Shown here piece by piece: positions 1 through 11,388 of a DNA stretch of 64,000 bases. Under the pieces are notes generated by a model. That model was not told the origin of the DNA. It worked only from the letters and a program-made list of their open reading frames with translations, and searched no databases. Numbering within the stretch: the first letter of the stretch is position 1; every line of letters begins with the position of its first letter. The position numbers and the translations under genes are program-made. This DNA is from Streptomyces humidus (GTDB taxonomy: Bacteria; Actinomycetota; Actinomycetes; Streptomycetales; Streptomycetaceae), in the NCBI RefSeq assembly GCF_014649655.1, contig NZ_BMTL01000003.1:62001-126000 (forward strand), read 5' to 3'.

Positions 1-642
1 GGCTTCGAGTCCGCGGTGGCGTACGCGGTCGCACAGCAACTCGGTTACGAAAAGAGCGCGGTGGTCTGGCAGAGCGTTCCGTTCAACAAGGCTTTCGCGC
101 CCGGCGCGAAGACCTTCGACTTCGACGTCAACCAGGTCTCGATCAGCGACGAACGCAGGAAGGCCGTGGACTTCTCCTCCGGCTACTACGACGTGCGTCA
201 GGCTGTCATCGCCCTGAAGGGCTCCAAGGCCGCCGAGGCGACGACCGTCGCCGACCTCAAGGGGCTGAAGCTCGGCGCCCAGGTCGGCACGACAAGCCTC
301 GACTACATCGACGACGTGGTGAAGCCGACCCGGGACGCCGCCGTGTACGCCAAGAACGACCAGGCCAAGTCGGCCCTGAAGAACGGGCAGGTCGACGCCA
401 TCGTGGTCGACCTGCCGACCGCCTTCTACATCACCGCCGCCGAGGTCACCGACGCCGAGATCGTCGGCCAGTTCGAGAACCAGGGGGCCGCGCCCGAGCA
501 GTTCGGGCTGGTCCTCGACAAGGGCAGCGCCCTCACCCCCTGTGTGACCGCCGCCGTGGACACGCTCCGCCGGAACGGCGCCCTGGCGAGGATCGAACAG
601 CAGTGGCTCTCCGAGGCCGTCGACGCCCCGGTGCTCAAGTGA
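1..642 (+). CDS. Polar amino-acid ABC transporter substrate-binding protein (5' end cut off)
   Basis: The reading frame is open from base 1, so only the C-terminal 213 residues are present; the signal peptide and lipobox lie outside the window. The sequence fits the bacterial solute-binding protein family 3 (glutamate/polar amino acids). It shows the FDFDVNQVSIS and RRKAVDFSSGYY stretches of the ligand-binding core and a typical VVDLPTAFYI segment. Its stop overlaps the GTG of the permease by 4 bases, so the three genes form one operon. Expected role: extracellular capture of an amino acid for the transporter encoded downstream. The substrate cannot be told from the sequence. Confidence 0.9.
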   Translation, partial: GFESAVAYAVAQQLGYEKSAVVWQSVPFNKAFAPGAKTFDFDVNQVSISDERRKAVDFSSGYYDVRQAVIALKGSKAAEATTVADLKGLKLGAQVGTTSLDYIDDVVKPTRDAAVYAKNDQAKSALKNGQVDAIVVDLPTAFYITAAEVTDAEIVGQFENQGAAPEQFGLVLDKGSALTPCVTAAVDTLRRNGALARIEQQWLSEAVDAPVLK

Positions 643-1555
643 CGGTCACGAAGCAGGAGTCCGGACCGGAGGGCTCGGACGACGAGGACGACATGCCGGG
701 TGCCGGCGCTGCGGCCTACACCCCGTCGCCGCGGCGGCTGGAGCGCGAGCGCCACCGGCGCGCGCGGGCCCGCCGCGCCACGGCGATCGCCGCGCTGTCG
801 ACCCTGGTCACGGGCGTGGTCCTCTACTTCGTCGTCGTCAGCGCGCCCGGCTGGCCGCGCACCAAGGAGACCTTCTTCAACGGGGAGTACGCGCGCGAGG
901 CTCTCCCGAAGGTCCTCGAGGGGCTGTGGCTGAACGTCCGGCTCCTGCTGGTGTGCGGCGTCGCCGTGCTGGTGCTCGGCATGCTCATCGCCGTGGCCCG
1001 CACGCTGCGCGGCCCCGTGTTCTTCCCGCTGCGGGCGCTGGCGGCGGCGTACACGGACTTCTTCCGCGGTCTGCCGCTGATCATCAACCTGATGATCGTG
1101 GTGCTGGGCGTCCCGGCGCTGCGTCTGCAGGGCGTGACGGTCGACCCGGTGTGGCTCGGCGGCACCGCGCTGACGCTGACGTACTCGGCGTACGTCGCCG
1201 AGGTGTTCCGCGCCGGCATCGAGTCCGTGCACCCCTCGCAGCGCGCGGCGGCGCGCTCGCTGGGCCTGTCCAACCGGCAGGCGCTGCGATACGTGGTGCT
1301 CCCCCAGGCGGTGCGCCGCCAGGTGCCGCCGCTGCTCAACGACCTGGTGTCGCTGCAGAAGGACACCGGTCTCGTCTCGATCGGCGGCGCGGTCGACGCC
1401 GTCCGCGCGGCGGACATCATCGTCGGCCGCAGTCTCAACTACACGCCCTACATCGTGGCGGGGCTGGTCTTCGTCGCCCTCACCATTCCGATGACCCGCT
1501 TCACGGACTGGGTGACGGCGCGGATGGACCGCCGGCGGGCACAGGGAGGAACGAC

Positions 1556-1559
<4 letters not shown>
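639..1559 (+). CDS. Polar amino-acid ABC transporter permease
   Basis: Encodes 306 residues from a GTG that overlaps the upstream stop (GTGA). The first 45 residues are hydrophilic and charged; a membrane segment near residues 47-67 and several further helices follow. The EAA-type loop for ATPase contact is seen in AARSLGLSNRQALRYVVLPQA, around residues 205-225 (His/Glu/Gln permease family). FFRGLPLIINLMIV is the usual first conserved motif of the transmembrane domain. Only one permease is present, so it probably works as a homodimer with the ATPase that follows. An earlier in-frame start at 603 would sit inside the upstream gene and is less likely. Confidence 0.92.
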
Positions 1560-2308
<749 letters not shown>

Positions 2309-2378
2309 CCAGGGGTGGCGTCCGGCGGGGCGGCCACGGATGGCCGGGGACAGAGACCATGGACAGAGGCCAGGAACA

Positions 2379-2434
2379 GGGCCCAGGGGTGGGGGCCCGG
2401 GGGTGAGAGCCCAGAGGTGGGGGCCCAGGGGTGG
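2379..2434. repeat. Four tandem copies of a 14-bp G-rich unit
   Basis: Four consecutive 14-base units lie at 2379-2392, 2393-2406, 2407-2420 and 2421-2434. The first and last are identical (GGGCCCAGGGGTGG); the middle two differ at two or three positions. They sit between the ABC ATPase stop and the convergent dehydroquinase gene. No coding function is apparent. Confidence 0.85.
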
Positions 2435-2463
2435 GTAAGGCCCGTCGGCCTGGACGCCGGTCC

Positions 2464-2937
2464 TTACGCGTCGGCCTCAGCCGCGCCGGCCAGCGCGGCG
2501 ACGCGCTCCACGCCGAACACGTAGCCCTGCACCCCGCAGCCGGCGATGACGCCGTCGGCGCGCAGCGACACGTACGAGTGGTGCCGGAACGACTCGCGCT
2601 GATGGATGTTGGAGATGTGGACCTCCAGCACCGGGAGGCCGTCGCAGGCGTTGAGCGCGTCCAGGATCGCCACCGAGGTGTGCGAGTACGCGCCCGGGTT
2701 GATCACGACGCCGCAGTGGTTCAGCCGTGCCTCGTGGATCCAGTCGACCAGTTCGCCCTCGTGGTTGGACTGGCGGAAGTCCACCGTGCCGCCGTGCGCG
2801 GCCGCCGCCTTGACGCACTTCGCCTCGACGTCGGCGAGCGTGTCGTTGCCGTAGATCTCCGGCTGGCGCCGGCCCAGAAGGTTCAGGTTGGGGCCGTTGA
2901 GGATCATGATCGGGGCGTTGGCCAGGGTGCGGGGCAC
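2464..2937 (-). CDS. aroQ: Type II 3-dehydroquinate dehydratase
   Basis: Encodes 157 residues, the usual length for the small dodecameric type II enzyme. It dehydrates 3-dehydroquinate to 3-dehydroshikimate in the shikimate pathway, or works in quinate breakdown. The N-terminal [18 protein letters not shown] carries the Arg and Tyr of the active-site lid. [16 protein letters not shown] and VEVHISN-like [16 protein letters not shown] hold the conserved Asn, Ser and His. No other aro genes lie nearby, so it may be a second copy serving quinate use or a secondary pathway; that is inference. It is convergent with the upstream ABC operon. Confidence 0.95.
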   Translation of the reverse strand: MPRTLANAPIMILNGPNLNLLGRRQPEIYGNDTLADVEAKCVKAAAAHGGTVDFRQSNHEGELVDWIHEARLNHCGVVINPGAYSHTSVAILDALNACDGLPVLEVHISNIHQRESFRHHSYVSLRADGVIAGCGVQGYVFGVERVAALAGAAEADA

Positions 2938-3035
2938 GGTTTCTCCGGTCCGTTCGGGAGCGGCCCGCCGAGGACCGCCGCTCGGACCGGTTTATCACGG
3001 TGAATCCGCCCGGCAGCAGCCCGTATCCTCCCGGC

Positions 3036-4082
3036 ATGCCGACGCCGTCGTACCCTCCCAAACCCTCGCCCGGCGACCGCATAGCCGTCGTCTCGCCCTC
3101 CTCGGGTCTGCCCGGGCTCTTCCCCCGCCCCTACGAGCTCGGCCTGGCAAGACTGCGCGAGGAGTTCGGGCTGGAGCCGGTCGAGTACCCGGCGACGCGC
3201 AGGATGGGCGCGACGCCGCAGGAGCGCGCGGACGACCTTCACGCCGCGTTCGCCGACCCCGAGGTGAAGGCGGTCGTCGCGTCGATCGGAGGCGACGACC
3301 AGATCACCGTGCTTCCGTTGCTGGACCGGGAGTTGCTGCGCTCCTGTCCCAAGCCGTTCTTCGGATGGAGCGACAACACCAACCTGCTGGCCTTCCTGTA
3401 CGACTGCGGCGTGGTCGGCTACCACGGCGGAAGCGTGATGTGCGAGTTAGGGCGGCCCGGCGCCATGCATCCGATGACCGCCGAGTCGCTGCGGGCCGCG
3501 CTGTTCACCTCGGGCCCTTACGAGCTGCGGCCCGCCGAGCGCTGGAACGACGTCGACCGTGACTGGGCCGACCCGGCGACCTTCGAGTCGGAGCCGCGGT
3601 CCCGGCCCGGCGGCGGGTGGAGCTGGATCAACGCCGACCGCGTGGTGGAGGGCCGCAGTTGGGGCGGGAACCTGGAGATCCTCTCCTGGCTGCTGATGGC
3701 CGACCGTGCGATCGCGCGCGACGAGTCGGCGTACGACGGCGGCGTGCTGATCCTGGAGACCTCGGAGGAGTTGCCCGGCGCCACCGAGGTCTTCCGCATC
3801 CTGCGCTGTATGGGCGAGCGCGGTCTGCTGCGGCGCTTTCCCGCGCTGTTGACGGCCCGCGCCAAGAGCTGGTCCTTCGAGCGCCCCAACAACCCGCAGC
3901 AAGCGGCGCGTTACGCCGCCGACCAGCGCGCGGCGGTGGAGCGCGCACTGCGGGCGTACGCACCCGACACCATGGCCGTCTTCGACGTGGACTTCGGCCA
4001 CACCGACCCGCAACTCGTCATCCCCTACGGCGGAACGGTCCGGGTCGACGGCCCCGCGCGGCGGATCACCGTGACCTACTGA
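3036..4082 (+). CDS. S66 family LD-carboxypeptidase / MccF-like peptidase
   Basis: Encodes 348 residues. The S66 fold cleaves peptidoglycan L,D-peptide bonds (LdcA) or hydrolyses microcin-like acyl-adenylates (MccF). The Ser nucleophile lies in FFGWSDNTNLL near residue 111, the Glu in GGNLEIL near 214 and the His in VDFGHTDPQ near 321, giving the Ser-Glu-His triad. Length and the IGGDDQ motif resemble MccF-like members more than LdcA. I chose ATG 3036 because the conserved N-terminus begins there. TATCCT ends 6 bases upstream, as expected of a leaderless mRNA; a GTG at 3000 is possible. No signal peptide is seen, so the protein is probably cytoplasmic. Confidence 0.88.
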   Translation: MPTPSYPPKPSPGDRIAVVSPSSGLPGLFPRPYELGLARLREEFGLEPVEYPATRRMGATPQERADDLHAAFADPEVKAVVASIGGDDQITVLPLLDRELLRSCPKPFFGWSDNTNLLAFLYDCGVVGYHGGSVMCELGRPGAMHPMTAESLRAALFTSGPYELRPAERWNDVDRDWADPATFESEPRSRPGGGWSWINADRVVEGRSWGGNLEILSWLLMADRAIARDESAYDGGVLILETSEELPGATEVFRILRCMGERGLLRRFPALLTARAKSWSFERPNNPQQAARYAADQRAAVERALRAYAPDTMAVFDVDFGHTDPQLVIPYGGTVRVDGPARRITVTY

Positions 4083-4137
4083 GTCCGCGGGCCGCGGCGG
4101 GCTGTGTGCCGGCGTACGACACGATCGTCAGCCGAAC

Positions 4138-4165
4138 CCGGCTGCGCCCACCACGGCGCAGCCGG
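4138..4165. terminator. Hairpin between convergent genes, likely bidirectional terminator
   Basis: A perfect 11-bp inverted repeat (arms 4138-4148 and 4155-4165, loop CACCAC) lies between the S66 peptidase stop and the terC stop, which converge here. There is no T tract, which is common for Streptomyces terminators. Confidence 0.6.
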
Positions 4166-4233
4166 TGGAGGACAGGGAATTCACGCGCATCGCTCCCGGG
4201 GGGCGGTCGGCTGCGTTCCCATGTCGTCCGTGG

Positions 4234-5235
4234 TCAGGCTTCGATGCTGTCCTTCGGAGCACCTTCGTCCGCGGTCCGCGCCGCCTCCTCCGCCGCCTTC
4301 TTCTTCGAGGCTCGCAGGCTGGTCAGCGTGGTGACGATCAGGACGGAGCAGATCACGCCGAGCGACACCGGGATGCTGATCTCCGGCACGTGCACGCCGG
4401 ACTCGTGGAGTGCGTGCAGCACCAGTTTCACGCCGATGAAGCCGAGGATCACCGACAGGCCGTAGCTGAGGTGGACGAGCTTCTTCAGCAGGCCGCCGAT
4501 CAGGAAGTACAGCTGCCTCAGACCCATCAGCGCGAACGCGTTGGCCGTGAAGACGATGTACGGGTCCTGCGTCAGGCCGAAGATCGCGGGGATCGAGTCG
4601 AGGGCGAAGAGCACGTCGGTCGTGCCGATCGCGAGCATGACGACCAGCATCGGGGTCATGACCCGCTTGCCGTTCTGCTCGATCCACAGCTTCGTGCCGT
4701 GATAGCGGTCGGCCACGCCGAAGCGCTTCTCCACAGCCTTCAGCAGCTTGTTCTCCTCGAACTCCTCGTCCTCCTCGTCGGCCCGGGCCTCCTGGATGAG
4801 TTTCCAGGCCGTCCAGATCAGGAAGGCGCCGAAAAGGTAGAACACCCAGGCGAAGCTGGCGAGGATCGCGGCGCCCGCGGCGATGAAGATCGCCCGCAGG
4901 ACCAGCGCTATGAGGACGCCGACGAGCAGGACCCGCTGCTGATACTGCGACGGGACGGCGAACTTCGCCATGATCAGGACGAAGACGAAGAGGTTGTCGA
5001 CGCTGAGCGACTTCTCGGTGATGAAGCCGGCGAAGAACTCCCCGGCGGGCTGACCGCCGCCGAAGAGGAGCAGCCCCACACCGAAGAGCCCGGCCAGGGC
5101 GATCCAGACGACGGTCCAGATCCCGGCTTCCTTGATGGACACGTCGTGCGGCTTGCGACCGATGAAGAAGTCGACCGCGATGAGGGCGGCAAGGCCCACG
5201 ATGGTGAGGACCCATAGGGCCACGGAAACATCCAC
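4234..5235 (-). CDS. terC: TerC family integral membrane protein (metal/tellurite resistance)
   Basis: Encodes 333 residues from a GTG preceded by GGAGG (spacing 4). TerC family membrane proteins (Alx, MeeF/MeeY, YkoY) export Mn2+ or help metallate secreted enzymes; some confer tellurite resistance. Seven or more hydrophobic segments are visible. Acidic membrane motifs IAVDFFIGR, LSVDNLFVF and FALDSIPAIFG carry the conserved Asp residues expected to bind metal. An acidic cytoplasmic loop (ARADEEDEEFEE) lies mid-protein. It follows two TerD genes on the same strand but has its own terminator-separated leader with a yybP-ykoY-like riboswitch, so expression is probably Mn2+-controlled. Confidence 0.93.
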   Translation of the reverse strand: MDVSVALWVLTIVGLAALIAVDFFIGRKPHDVSIKEAGIWTVVWIALAGLFGVGLLLFGGGQPAGEFFAGFITEKSLSVDNLFVFVLIMAKFAVPSQYQQRVLLVGVLIALVLRAIFIAAGAAILASFAWVFYLFGAFLIWTAWKLIQEARADEEDEEFEENKLLKAVEKRFGVADRYHGTKLWIEQNGKRVMTPMLVVMLAIGTTDVLFALDSIPAIFGLTQDPYIVFTANAFALMGLRQLYFLIGGLLKKLVHLSYGLSVILGFIGVKLVLHALHESGVHVPEISIPVSLGVICSVLIVTTLTSLRASKKKAAEEAARTADEGAPKDSIEA

Positions 5236-5239
5236 TGCG

Positions 5240-5385
5240 CCTCCGGCAGTACGTAACGGCAGGTAATCAGCGTCGTTGCGCTGCCGGAGGTCTCCTCCAC
5301 CCGTCCGCTCGGGAACGGGCCGACGCCCCGGGATCATCGGTGATCCGTATTGACGGGTGCGCCGCAGCGGGAGTACTCCCCTCCG
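5240..5385 (-). promoter_or_regulatory. yybP-ykoY (Mn2+) riboswitch and translational switch of terC
   Basis: On the minus strand a P1 helix CGGAGG (5385-5380) pairs with CCTCCG (5290-5285). Inside it lie GGAGTAC just after the 5' arm, GTCAATACGG in the middle and GAGAC just before the 3' arm. These are the conserved loop and linker elements of the yybP-ykoY Mn2+ riboswitch, a family often found before terC/ykoY/mntP. The expression platform is visible too: the ten bases at 5290-5281 (CCTCCGGCAG) are exactly complementary to 5249-5240 (CTGCCGGAGG). That second stretch contains the Shine-Dalgarno sequence of terC. The 3' P1 strand can therefore pair with either P1 or the ribosome-binding site. 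Mn2+ binding should free the site and switch translation on. Confidence 0.8.
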
Positions 5386-5393
5386 TGAGGAAA

Positions 5394-5423
5394 ACAGTAC
5401 CCCAACCACCAAGAAAAGGTAAA
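5394..5423 (-). promoter_or_regulatory. Candidate promoter of the terC riboswitch transcript
   Basis: TTTACC (5423-5418) and TACTGT (5399-5394) are separated by 18 bases in an AT-rich island. The -10 fits TAnnnT and is placed just upstream of the aptamer. The -35 match is only partial. Confidence 0.45.
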
Positions 5424-5437
5424 GCGATTGGCAAAAG

Positions 5438-5467
5438 AAAGGCCAAGTTACCTGCTCAGAGGCCTTT
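5438..5467 (-). terminator. Terminator after the large TerD gene
   Basis: On the minus strand AAAGGCC (5467-5461) pairs with GGCCTTT (5444-5438), followed by CTTTTGCC. This T-rich tail is rare in this GC-rich genome. The hairpin starts two bases after the TerD stop codon and separates it from the terC leader. Confidence 0.55.
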
Positions 5468-5468
5468 A

Positions 5469-7475
5469 CTAGTACTTGGTGCGTGCGTTCGCCACCTGCG
5501 CGAGAACCTGCTGAAGCACCTGACTGCCGGACGGCACGAGTGCCGGTTCGTACGTCCAGGCATGACCGACCCAGGGGTCGGCGAGATGATCCTCGGCCAC
5601 CGGCGTCAGCCGCAGCAGCCCACGCCACAACGGATCCAGCAACGGACCGTAACCATCGGCGTCCTCCCGGTCGGCGACGAGCATCAGGTGCACACCGACG
5701 GCGGGGCCCTCGTCCGCGAGGTAGCGCAGCTGGGTCACGGCCCGGTCGTCGAACCCGTGCGGGAAGTCGTTGACGACCAGGAGCTGCTGGGAGATGTCGA
5801 AGCCGGGCGGCAACGAGTCGGCCGCGCCCCCGCGCATCGCCATCTGCACCAGATCGACCCGCTCGGTGAGCCGCCCGAGGACCGCCGCGACGCCTGCCGC
5901 GCCCTGTGCGGGCGGGGCCGCCAGCACCCCGCTCTGCACCAGCGGTGCCAGCTCCCCGGCTCCCGAACCGGCAGGATCGACGACGTGCACGGTGAACTCG
6001 TCCGCCGGATGCACCGCCAGCAGACGCGCGACGTGCGCCACCGCGGACTCCATCGCGAGGCGGCGCAACTCGTGCGAGTCGATGAACGCACCGTCGAACG
6101 AGCCCGGCCGGCCGCTGTCGATCCACAGGCCGCGTTCGAGCGGGAGCCGAACCAGCATCGGGATGCGCAGCGGATCGCTCTCGGGCAGGTGGAGATCGCC
6201 CAGTCGCAGGGCCATGGGCATCTCCATGGGCACCCGGTAGGCATGCCACACGGGGTTGTCCCAGCGCGCGAAGGACACCGGCAATGCCGGTTCGACCACG
6301 TCGGCCTCGGCGCCGAGCTGGACGAGATCGCGCTCCAGTGCCTCGCGGGCCTGGTCGACGAGCTGGACGCGCCTGGTCTGCGCCGCCTCCCGGGCCGCGT
6401 CGCCCTGCCCGCCGATCCTGCTGCGTGGATCGGACAGGACCTGGTCGAGCTCCCGCTCCATGCGTGTGTCGGCGAAGTCGACGGCGCTGCGATACGCGGC
6501 CGTTGTGCGGGCCAGGTCCTCGAACATGCCCCAGACCTGGTTGTACAGCCGCTCCTCCATCGACCAGCCGGTCGCGTCGCCCGCGACGGGCGGTGCGGGC
6601 CGGCCGGGCTGCGCCGGGGGCGCGGCCGGCGGGGGCGGGGGCGGAGCCCCGTTCCGCCGACGCGGGTGGCTGTAGTCGATCGGTCCCCCGGGGGACGCCG
6701 TCGGCGGCGGCTGGGTGGCGTCCGGGTCCGCCGGGACGCCCTGTGGGTTCTGCACCGCCCCGTAAGGGCCGCCCGCGCTGTGACCGCCCTGGTGCGGCTG
6801 TGCGCCGCCCTGCTGGGCGCCGTACGGTGAGCCGCTCTGGTCCGCGCCGAGCGCGGACGCGGCCGCCTGACGGGAGCGGTCCCCGTCGGCCGTGCGCGAC
6901 GGCGGTGCCGGAACCGAGCGTGCCACGCCGTGGGCGACGGCCTCGTCGACGGCGGCCGCGACTTGGTGCGCCTGCGGCAGCCCCTGGTCGGTGAGGAGTT
7001 CGGCCAGGCCGCCCGCGTAGCCCTGGCCGACGGCGCGCACCTTCCAGGCGCCCTGCCGCCGGTACAGCTCCAGTGCGACGACCGCCGACTCCGCGTCCAG
7101 GCCGGTGATGGTGTACGAGGCGACCTCGGAACCGTCGAGCCCGGTGACCGCGACGAAGGGGGCCGAGAGCGACCCGAAGCTGACCGGCCCGCCGGTGCCG
7201 GGGGGCAGCGCGAGCAGGACGTCGACCCGGTGCACGGCCGCCGGCATGGCGTCCAGGTCCACCGCGAGACGGTGGTCGGCGGCCGCCTGACGGGAGACCT
7301 CCAGGCCGGGCAGTGTGGGCGCCCCCGGGTGGGCCACCCACTCGACGCCGTGGATCCTGCCGCTCTCGTCCCCGAGCGTGGCAGCCGCCACGACAGGCCG
7401 GCCGGCCGAGACCCGGATCTCGAGCCGGACCTGGGAGAGCGGGTGGTTCTGCCCCCGCACCAGCTCGGCCACCAT
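5469..7475 (-). CDS. TerD-domain protein with C-terminal degenerate FtsK-like module
   Basis: Encodes 668 residues. Residues 1-180 are a TerD-type domain (VDLDAMPAAVHRVDVLLALP, LYRRQGAWKVRAVGQGY), a Ca2+-binding fold linked to tellurite and stress responses. A Pro/Gly/Gln-rich linker covers about 190-310. The C-terminal half reads like an FtsK/HerA ATPase core. LLVVNDFPHGF near 560-570 sits at the Walker B position, followed by EGPAVGVHLMLVADR. At the Walker A position (about 452-470) the sequence is SGRPGSFDGAFID, with no GKS/T, so ATP binding is probably lost. ATG 7475 has GGGGGGA upstream. It precedes terC on the same strand and follows a small TerD gene. Confidence 0.82.
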   Translation of the reverse strand: MVAELVRGQNHPLSQVRLEIRVSAGRPVVAAATLGDESGRIHGVEWVAHPGAPTLPGLEVSRQAAADHRLAVDLDAMPAAVHRVDVLLALPPGTGGPVSFGSLSAPFVAVTGLDGSEVASYTITGLDAESAVVALELYRRQGAWKVRAVGQGYAGGLAELLTDQGLPQAHQVAAAVDEAVAHGVARSVPAPPSRTADGDRSRQAAASALGADQSGSPYGAQQGGAQPHQGGHSAGGPYGAVQNPQGVPADPDATQPPPTASPGGPIDYSHPRRRNGAPPPPPPAAPPAQPGRPAPPVAGDATGWSMEERLYNQVWGMFEDLARTTAAYRSAVDFADTRMERELDQVLSDPRSRIGGQGDAAREAAQTRRVQLVDQAREALERDLVQLGAEADVVEPALPVSFARWDNPVWHAYRVPMEMPMALRLGDLHLPESDPLRIPMLVRLPLERGLWIDSGRPGSFDGAFIDSHELRRLAMESAVAHVARLLAVHPADEFTVHVVDPAGSGAGELAPLVQSGVLAAPPAQGAAGVAAVLGRLTERVDLVQMAMRGGAADSLPPGFDISQQLLVVNDFPHGFDDRAVTQLRYLADEGPAVGVHLMLVADREDADGYGPLLDPLWRGLLRLTPVAEDHLADPWVGHAWTYEPALVPSGSQVLQQVLAQVANARTKY

Positions 7476-7533
7476 CGCCTGTCGTCCCCCCTGCGTCGCG
7501 TGTGGTGTCGTCCTCTGCCGCTTGCCGAGGCTG

Positions 7534-8112
7534 CTACAGCGCCGGCACGATCGCGGGCATCAGGTCCTGGAAGGTGCGGCCGTTGGCGGGCGTGCCGAGG
7601 GCCGTCATGTTCCAGCCGCCGCCCACGCGGTGCACCTTCGCCATGATCTGGGCCGTGTAGGCGCCGCCGCCCGCGAGCGTGTAGCGCGCGAGTTCCTGGC
7701 CGTTGGTCTCGTCGACCAGACGGCAGAAGGCGTTCTGCACTTCCTGGAACGTCTGGCCGGTGAAGGAGTTCACGGTGAAGACGATCTGGTCGATGTGGAC
7801 CGGCACCCGCGCGAGGTCCACGAGGATCGCCTCGTCGTCGCCGCCCTGACCGACACCGCCGACGAGGTTGTCGCCGGTGTGACGGACGGAGCCGTCGTCG
7901 CTCACCAGGTGGCGGAAGAAGACGACGTCGACCGGCTGCTTGTCCGCGAACAGAACGGCGGAGGCGTCGAGGTCGATCTCCCGGGTCCGGGAGCCGAACA
8001 GGCCGCGCCGCGGGGCCGCCTGCCAGCCGAGACCCATGCGTACCGCGGTCAGGCTGCCCCCGTCGTTCTTCTGCAGACTGATGGCCTGACCCTTGGTCAT
8101 GTTGACGGTCAC
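7534..8112 (-). CDS. TerD family protein
   Basis: Encodes 192 residues, the typical size of a single TerD domain. Conserved elements are the N-terminal MTKGQAISLQK, the acidic IDLDASAVLF and LVDLARVPVHIDQIVFTVN segments that build the Ca2+ sites, and a C-terminal FQDLMPAIVPAL. TerD proteins are cytosolic, bind Ca2+ and take part in tellurite resistance and, in Streptomyces, in development-linked Ca2+ handling. The start is a GTG at 8112 with GAGGGG upstream; an ATG twelve bases later is also possible. Only 58 bases separate it from the longer TerD gene, so co-transcription is likely. Confidence 0.92.
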   Translation of the reverse strand: MTVNMTKGQAISLQKNDGGSLTAVRMGLGWQAAPRRGLFGSRTREIDLDASAVLFADKQPVDVVFFRHLVSDDGSVRHTGDNLVGGVGQGGDDEAILVDLARVPVHIDQIVFTVNSFTGQTFQEVQNAFCRLVDETNGQELARYTLAGGGAYTAQIMAKVHRVGGGWNMTALGTPANGRTFQDLMPAIVPAL

Positions 8113-8247
8113 GCGCTGATTCCCCTCTCGGACTGTCCCCTGTTGCCGCGGCCCCCGCGGTTGACCGAAACACTACGCAAAGGCACTGACACCGCCGTAG
8201 CCAGGCCCACGGTTTGTGTCGGTCTTGCAACACAGCGCGTGCCCGGC

Positions 8248-8282
8248 CCGGCCTGACGGCCGCACCCGCCCCGTCAGGCCGG
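8248..8282 (-). terminator. Terminator-like hairpin downstream of uvrB
   Basis: A perfect 12-bp inverted repeat (8248-8259 and 8271-8282, loop of 11) starts 11 bases after the uvrB stop. CCGTCAGGCC, part of the near arm, recurs at 8292-8301 across the uvrB stop codon. Confidence 0.5.
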
Positions 8283-8293
8283 TCCGGCCTCCG

Positions 8294-10438
<2,145 letters not shown>

Positions 10439-10445
10439 GCCATCC

Positions 10446-10468
10446 ACCGTACGACTCCCCACTGACAA
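10446..10468 (-). promoter_or_regulatory. DNA-damage (PafBC / RecA-NDp type) promoter of uvrB
   Basis: On the minus strand TTGTCAGTG (10468-10460), eight bases, then TACGGT (10451-10446) match the mycobacterial RecA-NDp consensus TTGTCRGTG-N8-TAnnnT exactly. The -10 lies 7 bases from the ATG. The same form is found at ogt and, with changes, at polA. Confidence 0.75.
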
Positions 10469-10521
10469 CGGGGCCGGATCAGGGCTTCCGCGGACTTGGA
10501 CCGATCCGGGCGGGTCCGGGC

Positions 10522-11388
10522 TCAGCGGTTCTGCGGCGCGCGGGAGTCGACGTACGCCACCCTGCGGCGGCCGCGGAGCCGGGAGCGGCGCGAGCGAAGC
10601 GGGGCCGCCGGGTGCGCGGGCACGCCGGGCTTGTGCTCGGCGGGGGTCCAGTCGGGCCTGCCCATGACCATCAGCGGGTCGAACATCACGACGGCCCCGG
10701 CGAGGCAGAGGAACGCCAGGGGGCCGATCAGCATCGGCGCGAGGAGGGCCGCCGGCGAATCGCCCGCGGTCGGGGTGTCGGTGGTGTGCAGGTGGACGCT
10801 GAGGGCGGCCATGCCGGTGTAGTGCATGCCGGTGACGGCCAGCCCCATGACCAGGCCGGCGCCCACGCTCCACATGGAGCCCCTGACCTGCCCCGCGGCC
10901 CACAGTGCGGCGGTGGCGGCGGCCATCGCTATGGCGACGGAGACGCCCACGGTGAACGTGTCGTATTCGAGCTCGCCGTCGAAACGTATCCCTGCCATGC
11001 CCAGGTAGTGCATCGAGGCGATGCCCAGGCCGGTGATCGTGCCGCCGGTGAAGAGCGCGGTCCCCGTCGCTCCCTTGTAGCCGACGATGAAGATCCCGAC
11101 GCCCACCATGAGGATGGCGACGCCCAGGCTGGCGTAGGTCGTCGGTTTGTCGTAATGGATCGGGGCGTCTTCGACCGTGAAGCCGATCATCGCGATGAAG
11201 TGCATGGTCCATATGCCGGAGCCGATGGCCGCAGAGCCGAGGGCGAGCCACCCCGGACGCCAGGAGTGGGCGACGAGCATGGCTCTGGTGGTGCAGCGCA
11301 GACCGAGAGCACCGCCGAGGCAGGCCATGACGTAGGCCACCAGCGGTGTGACGAGTCCGTAGCTGAAACCGTCGACCGTGCCTTGCAT
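10522..11388 (-). CDS. MHYT-domain integral membrane sensor protein
   Basis: Encodes 288 residues. Three repeats of the MHYT signature stand in separate helices: [18 protein letters not shown] and MHYTGMAAL. Each repeat spans two membrane segments, giving about seven helices overall. MHYT domains are proposed to bind copper and to sense O2, CO or NO. Here no output domain (GGDEF, EAL or kinase) is attached; the C-terminal 50 residues are a basic Arg-rich tail instead. It lies upstream of uvrB on the same strand, 83 bases away, but uvrB has its own promoter. The partner that would receive the signal is not evident. Confidence 0.9.
   Translation of the reverse strand: MQGTVDGFSYGLVTPLVAYVMACLGGALGLRCTTRAMLVAHSWRPGWLALGSAAIGSGIWTMHFIAMIGFTVEDAPIHYDKPTTYASLGVAILMVGVGIFIVGYKGATGTALFTGGTITGLGIASMHYLGMAGIRFDGELEYDTFTVGVSVAIAMAAATAALWAAGQVRGSMWSVGAGLVMGLAVTGMHYTGMAALSVHLHTTDTPTAGDSPAALLAPMLIGPLAFLCLAGAVVMFDPLMVMGRPDWTPAEHKPGVPAHPAAPLRSRRSRLRGRRRVAYVDSRAPQNR

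Noticed and set aside
4234..7341. A long open frame of about 1035 codons on the minus strand that joins the terC frame to sequence inside the TerD gene
   Set aside because: The upstream part is Arg/Gly/Pro-rich with no family resemblance and runs through the riboswitch leader and the TerD gene in another frame. It is a high-GC artefact.
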